DNA of 5,642 bases, taken from NCBI GenBank assembly GCA_938036585.1, contig CALHQN010000294.1, positions 1-5,642 of the forward strand, given 5' to 3'. This document shows positions 5,328 through 5,642 of the stretch, one piece after another; position 1 is the first letter of the stretch, and each line of letters opens with the position of its first letter. Source of the DNA: an uncultured Campylobacter sp. GTDB taxonomy: Bacteria > Campylobacterota > Campylobacteria > Campylobacterales > Campylobacteraceae. A program made the position numbers and the translations under genes. Under the pieces are notes generated by a model. That model saw only the letters and a program-made list of their open reading frames with translations, did not search any database and was not told the DNA's origin.

Positions 5328-5642
5328 GCGCGGGTTGAAATTTTGCAGATTAGGCGCAAGTTAAATTTAAAATTTTGCTGCGACGCGAGAGTTTGAAATT
5401 TTAAAATTTCACGCAAAAGGGCGCGGCTGCGATCGCGTATATCTGCGCAGCAAACAAAGCGTCGAGGTTTTAAATTTAAAATTCTACGCAGGAGCGGTAC
5501 GTAAAATTTCACGACAGCCTGCGCGGCATCGCGCTTGGAATTTTAAAATTTGTCGCTAAAGCGGCGCGCGAGCCCGCGATCCGTCTAATAGACGGCCGAT
5601 CCGTCGGAACAGCGCAGGGATAGCACATTGCGGCCTGAAATT
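5328..5642. repeat. Gene-free region with a cluster of AT-rich palindromic elements
   Basis: I find no supportable gene in these 315 bases. Five AT-rich runs are set in GC-rich DNA. Three have a perfect palindromic core inside GCG...CGC ends: GAAATTTTAAAATTTC at 5395-5410 (ends 5385-5387 and 5412-5414), TTTTAAATTTAAAA at 5468-5481 (ends GCGT 5459-5462 and ACGC 5486-5489), and AATTTTAAAATT at 5539-5550 (ends 5531-5533 and 5554-5556). Two related segments, at 5325-5348 and 5351-5380, are imperfect direct repeats beginning TAGGCGC and ending TTTTGC. The first overlaps the TAG stop of the symporter gene. They could act as transcription ends, protein-binding sites or a dispersed intergenic repeat; none of these roles is shown by the sequence. 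Confidence 0.55.

Noticed and set aside
5426..5451. Inverted repeat GCTGCG...CGCAGC
   Set aside because: Six-base arms around a 14-base loop in GC-rich sequence are weak, and no T-run follows.
5324..5512. Open frame of 62 codons on the minus strand after the symporter gene
   Set aside because: It begins at a GTG without a ribosome binding site, overlaps the palindromic AT elements, and its product is a low-complexity basic sequence.
5581..5595. Hairpin CCGTCT-AAT-AGACGG considered as a terminator
   Set aside because: The six-base stem is perfect, but no T-run follows on either strand, it is more than 250 bases past the transporter stop, and no adjacent gene is visible to be ended.
5577..5605. 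Repeated nonamer CGATCCGTC at 5577-5585 and 5597-5605
   Set aside because: It is explained in part by the overlapping hairpin at 5581-5595 and is too short to support a binding site or attachment site. A related 11-base inverted match at 1164-1174 is at the level expected by chance.

Overview
The window most resembles a chromosomal segment of a relatively GC-rich Campylobacter, probably from the oral group (C. gracilis, C. rectus, C. showae, C. curvus and relatives). This is inferred from three things: the gene content (a flavin-dependent ThyX thymidylate synthase, a PEB1-like amino-acid-binding protein, a small NSS-type sodium symporter); Campylobacter-like purine-rich ribosome binding sites; and a mix of GC-rich coding sequence with very frequent AAATTT/AAAATTT runs. 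I cannot assign a species from sequence reading alone.

Layout, left to right. Minus strand: the first 69 codons of a periplasmic amino-acid-binding protein (207 down to the window edge); ung, uracil-DNA glycosylase (380-1075); a 72-residue membrane protein of unknown function (1221-1439); a DJ-1/PfpI family protein resembling isonitrile hydratase (1553-2149, with the start moved inward from a longer open frame); a 248-residue protein I do not recognise (2371-3117); and thyX (3156-3791). A 186-bp divergent promoter region (3792-3977) separates these from a plus-strand neurotransmitter:sodium symporter family transporter (3978-5327). The last 315 bases hold no gene that I can support, but contain several AT-rich palindromic elements.

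How the genes relate: thyX and the unknown 248-residue gene are only 38 bases apart, each with its own ribosome binding site, and are probably co-transcribed. An inverted repeat just past the second gene may end that transcript. ThyX makes dTMP from dUMP and Ung removes uracil from DNA, so both affect uracil in DNA, but they are about 2 kb apart with two other genes between and do not form an obvious operon. The other minus-strand genes are spaced by 110-220 bases and are probably separate units. The binding protein and the symporter both point to amino-acid uptake.

I see no rRNA, tRNA, CRISPR array, insertion sequence, prophage gene or convincing new multi-gene system. The parts least explained by known families are the ThyX-linked 248-residue protein, the 72-residue membrane protein, and the palindromic AT elements in the intergenic DNA.
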